A DNA stretch of 5,737 bases from Betaproteobacteria bacterium (GTDB taxonomy: Bacteria > Pseudomonadota > Gammaproteobacteria > Burkholderiales > SG8-39). Shown here piece by piece: positions 4,591 to 5,737 of the stretch (position 1 is the stretch's first letter; each line of letters begins with the position of its first letter). Where the stretch lies: the NCBI GenBank assembly GCA_029858545.1, contig JAOUFA010000252.1, positions 1-5,737 of the forward strand, in the 5' to 3' direction. The position numbers and the translations under genes are program-made. Below the pieces are notes generated by a model. The model was not told the origin of the DNA. It made no database searches and saw nothing but the letters and a program-made list of their open reading frames with translations.

Positions 4591-5737
4591 CAGGCGGGTA
4601 CCTGGCCGCCGTCTGCGGCGGCGGTCTCGCGTCGCGCGCCGAAGTGCGCGTCCCAGTCGCGCGCGAGGGCTTCGGCGACGGAAGTCTCGGGCAGGCGTCC
4701 GGCGTAGGCGCTCGCCGTCCAGACGCGCACCAGCCGGCCGAAATAGTCCGCCGCGTCGGCGGCGAGCGAGGGGCGCGCGGCGCGCAGGCAGTCGCCCTCG
4801 GTGTGGGCCTCCGACAGGGGCACCCGGTCGCGATGCACGAGCACCGACAGCGCCCCGCGGTAGAGCAGCGACAGTGCCTCGCGCACGCTGCCCTCGCGCA
4901 GCAGCGCCGCGGCCGAGGCGGCGACATCGTCGGGCAGCGACCCGGGCGCGAGGCTGAGTCCGAACAGCGCCTCGGGTGCCCGCCACGCAGGCGCGTCGTC
5001 GGGCGAACGCCCCTGGAAATAGCGGATCGCCTTGAAAAGCAGCCAGGCGGCAATGCCGACCGCGAGCAGCCAGGCGATGCCCTCGGCGATACGAGCGATC
5101 CACTGGCCGAGCGTGAGCCAGAAATCGGCATTCGACGGCTCCTTTTCCTTCTTCTTGTCGTCGCCGTTGCCGCGCAGGGTCCAGGTCATTTCCTCGCGCT
5201 TGCCGGGGAATTCGTGTCCCCTGAGGACTTCGCGGATCTCCTGCCGCGTCTGCTTCGGCGCGGCCTGCGCCTCGGGCGGTGCAACCGCGATCGTGGCGAG
5301 GCTGAGCAGCGTCGCGGCGAGGAGCGCGGCCAGCGAGTGGTCGGGCGCCGGGCGCGGCGCCGTTTCCAGGCGCGCCTCGAGCCGGCGCAGCGCGATCTCG
5401 ATGTCCCAGCCCTCGAGCACCGCACGGCGGTTGAGATAGAGAGAAAAACCCGCCGCGATGTAGAACGGTTCGATGATCGATACCGCGATCGCATACGCGG
5501 CGCTGTCTGCCCAGCTCATGACGCTGCCTTCATCGGCGCCCGAGGCCGAGAACAGCCGCGAGAATTCGAAACCCGGATCGGCACCCGCCGGAGCGAGCAG
5601 TACGAGCCCTATTCCGACCGACAGCATGACGATGACCTCGAAATGGGAACACACGACGGTGAGCCAGACCGCGTAGCCGCGCATGCGCTTGCCGAGCGCG
5701 GTACGGCGTTCGCGCGCGGCTCGTCCCTTTTGCTGTT
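4590..5737 (-). CDS. Multi-pass membrane protein with C-terminal DUF4129 domain (5' end outside window)
   Basis: The frame is open from the right edge of the window to TGA 4592-4590, giving 381 visible residues. An internal ATG at 5684 exists, but the preceding codons read QQKGRAARERRTALGKR in the same style as the rest, so the true start probably lies beyond the window. Counting from that ATG, hydrophobic segments lie at about 13-32, 62-83, 117-136 and 199-218. The third ends in a signal-peptidase-like APPEAQA/AP, and a charged loop with DDKKKEKE (175-182) follows. Residues about 264-330 match DUF4129: VREALSLLYRGALSVLVHRD, then EAHTEGDCL and the YFGRLVRVW segment. DUF4129 also occurs at the C-terminus of transglutaminase-like proteins of the TgpA type, but no transglutaminase domain is visible here. 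The gene leads the visible operon, 7 nt before the DUF4350 gene. It may be the scaffold of the MoxR module; function unproven. Confidence 0.85.
   Translation of the reverse strand, partial: QQKGRAARERRTALGKRMRGYAVWLTVVCSHFEVIVMLSVGIGLVLLAPAGADPGFEFSRLFSASGADEGSVMSWADSAAYAIAVSIIEPFYIAAGFSLYLNRRAVLEGWDIEIALRRLEARLETAPRPAPDHSLAALLAATLLSLATIAVAPPEAQAAPKQTRQEIREVLRGHEFPGKREEMTWTLRGNGDDKKKEKEPSNADFWLTLGQWIARIAEGIAWLLAVGIAAWLLFKAIRYFQGRSPDDAPAWRAPEALFGLSLAPGSLPDDVAASAAALLREGSVREALSLLYRGALSVLVHRDRVPLSEAHTEGDCLRAARPSLAADAADYFGRLVRVWTASAYAGRLPETSVAEALARDWDAHFGARRETAAADGGQVPA

Noticed and set aside
4583..5131. Upstream extension of the DUF4350 frame (about 183 extra codons)
   Set aside because: It overlaps the DUF4129 gene and is rich in Arg, Pro and Ser with no motif. 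The protein starting at 4582 has a proper basic N-terminus and membrane segment.

Overview
The window is compact, GC-rich chromosomal DNA (roughly two-thirds G+C by eye) with every convincing gene on the minus strand, so transcription runs from base 5737 towards base 1. The protein families, the GC content and the gene order suggest a betaproteobacterium, possibly near the Rhodocyclales or Burkholderiales. That placement is inference: the window has no rRNA or other phylogenetic marker. I see no mobile element, CRISPR array, tRNA or foreign-looking segment.

Right two-thirds (1142-5737): four tightly packed genes form one apparent operon. In transcription order they are a membrane protein with a C-terminal DUF4129 domain (5' end outside the window), a DUF4350 membrane protein, a MoxR-type AAA+ ATPase and a DUF58 (degenerate von Willebrand A-like) membrane protein. 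The junctions are a 7-nt gap, a 4-nt ATGA overlap and a 1-nt gap, which implies co-transcription and translational coupling. Predicted topology gives each membrane protein a cytoplasmic part that the soluble MoxR ATPase could act on. MoxR/vWA modules are generally thought to be chaperone-like remodelling machines for envelope or metalloenzyme complexes, but the client of this DUF4129-DUF4350-MoxR-DUF58 version is not evident from the sequence.

Middle (513-1043): after a 98-nt gap lies a separate gene for a DUF1451 (YbeL-like) zinc-ribbon protein with a strong Shine-Dalgarno sequence and a possible promoter of its own.

Left edge (1-414): after another 98-nt gap lies the N-terminal GNAT acetyltransferase part of what is probably a bifunctional GNAT/carbon-nitrogen hydrolase (nitrilase-superfamily) protein, cut off by the window edge. 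A TACAAT box six bases before its ATG, and no Shine-Dalgarno sequence, suggest a leaderless mRNA.

The gene content is largely conventional. The MoxR envelope module is the most interesting part because its biochemical role is poorly defined. I found no clear sign of an entirely new system.
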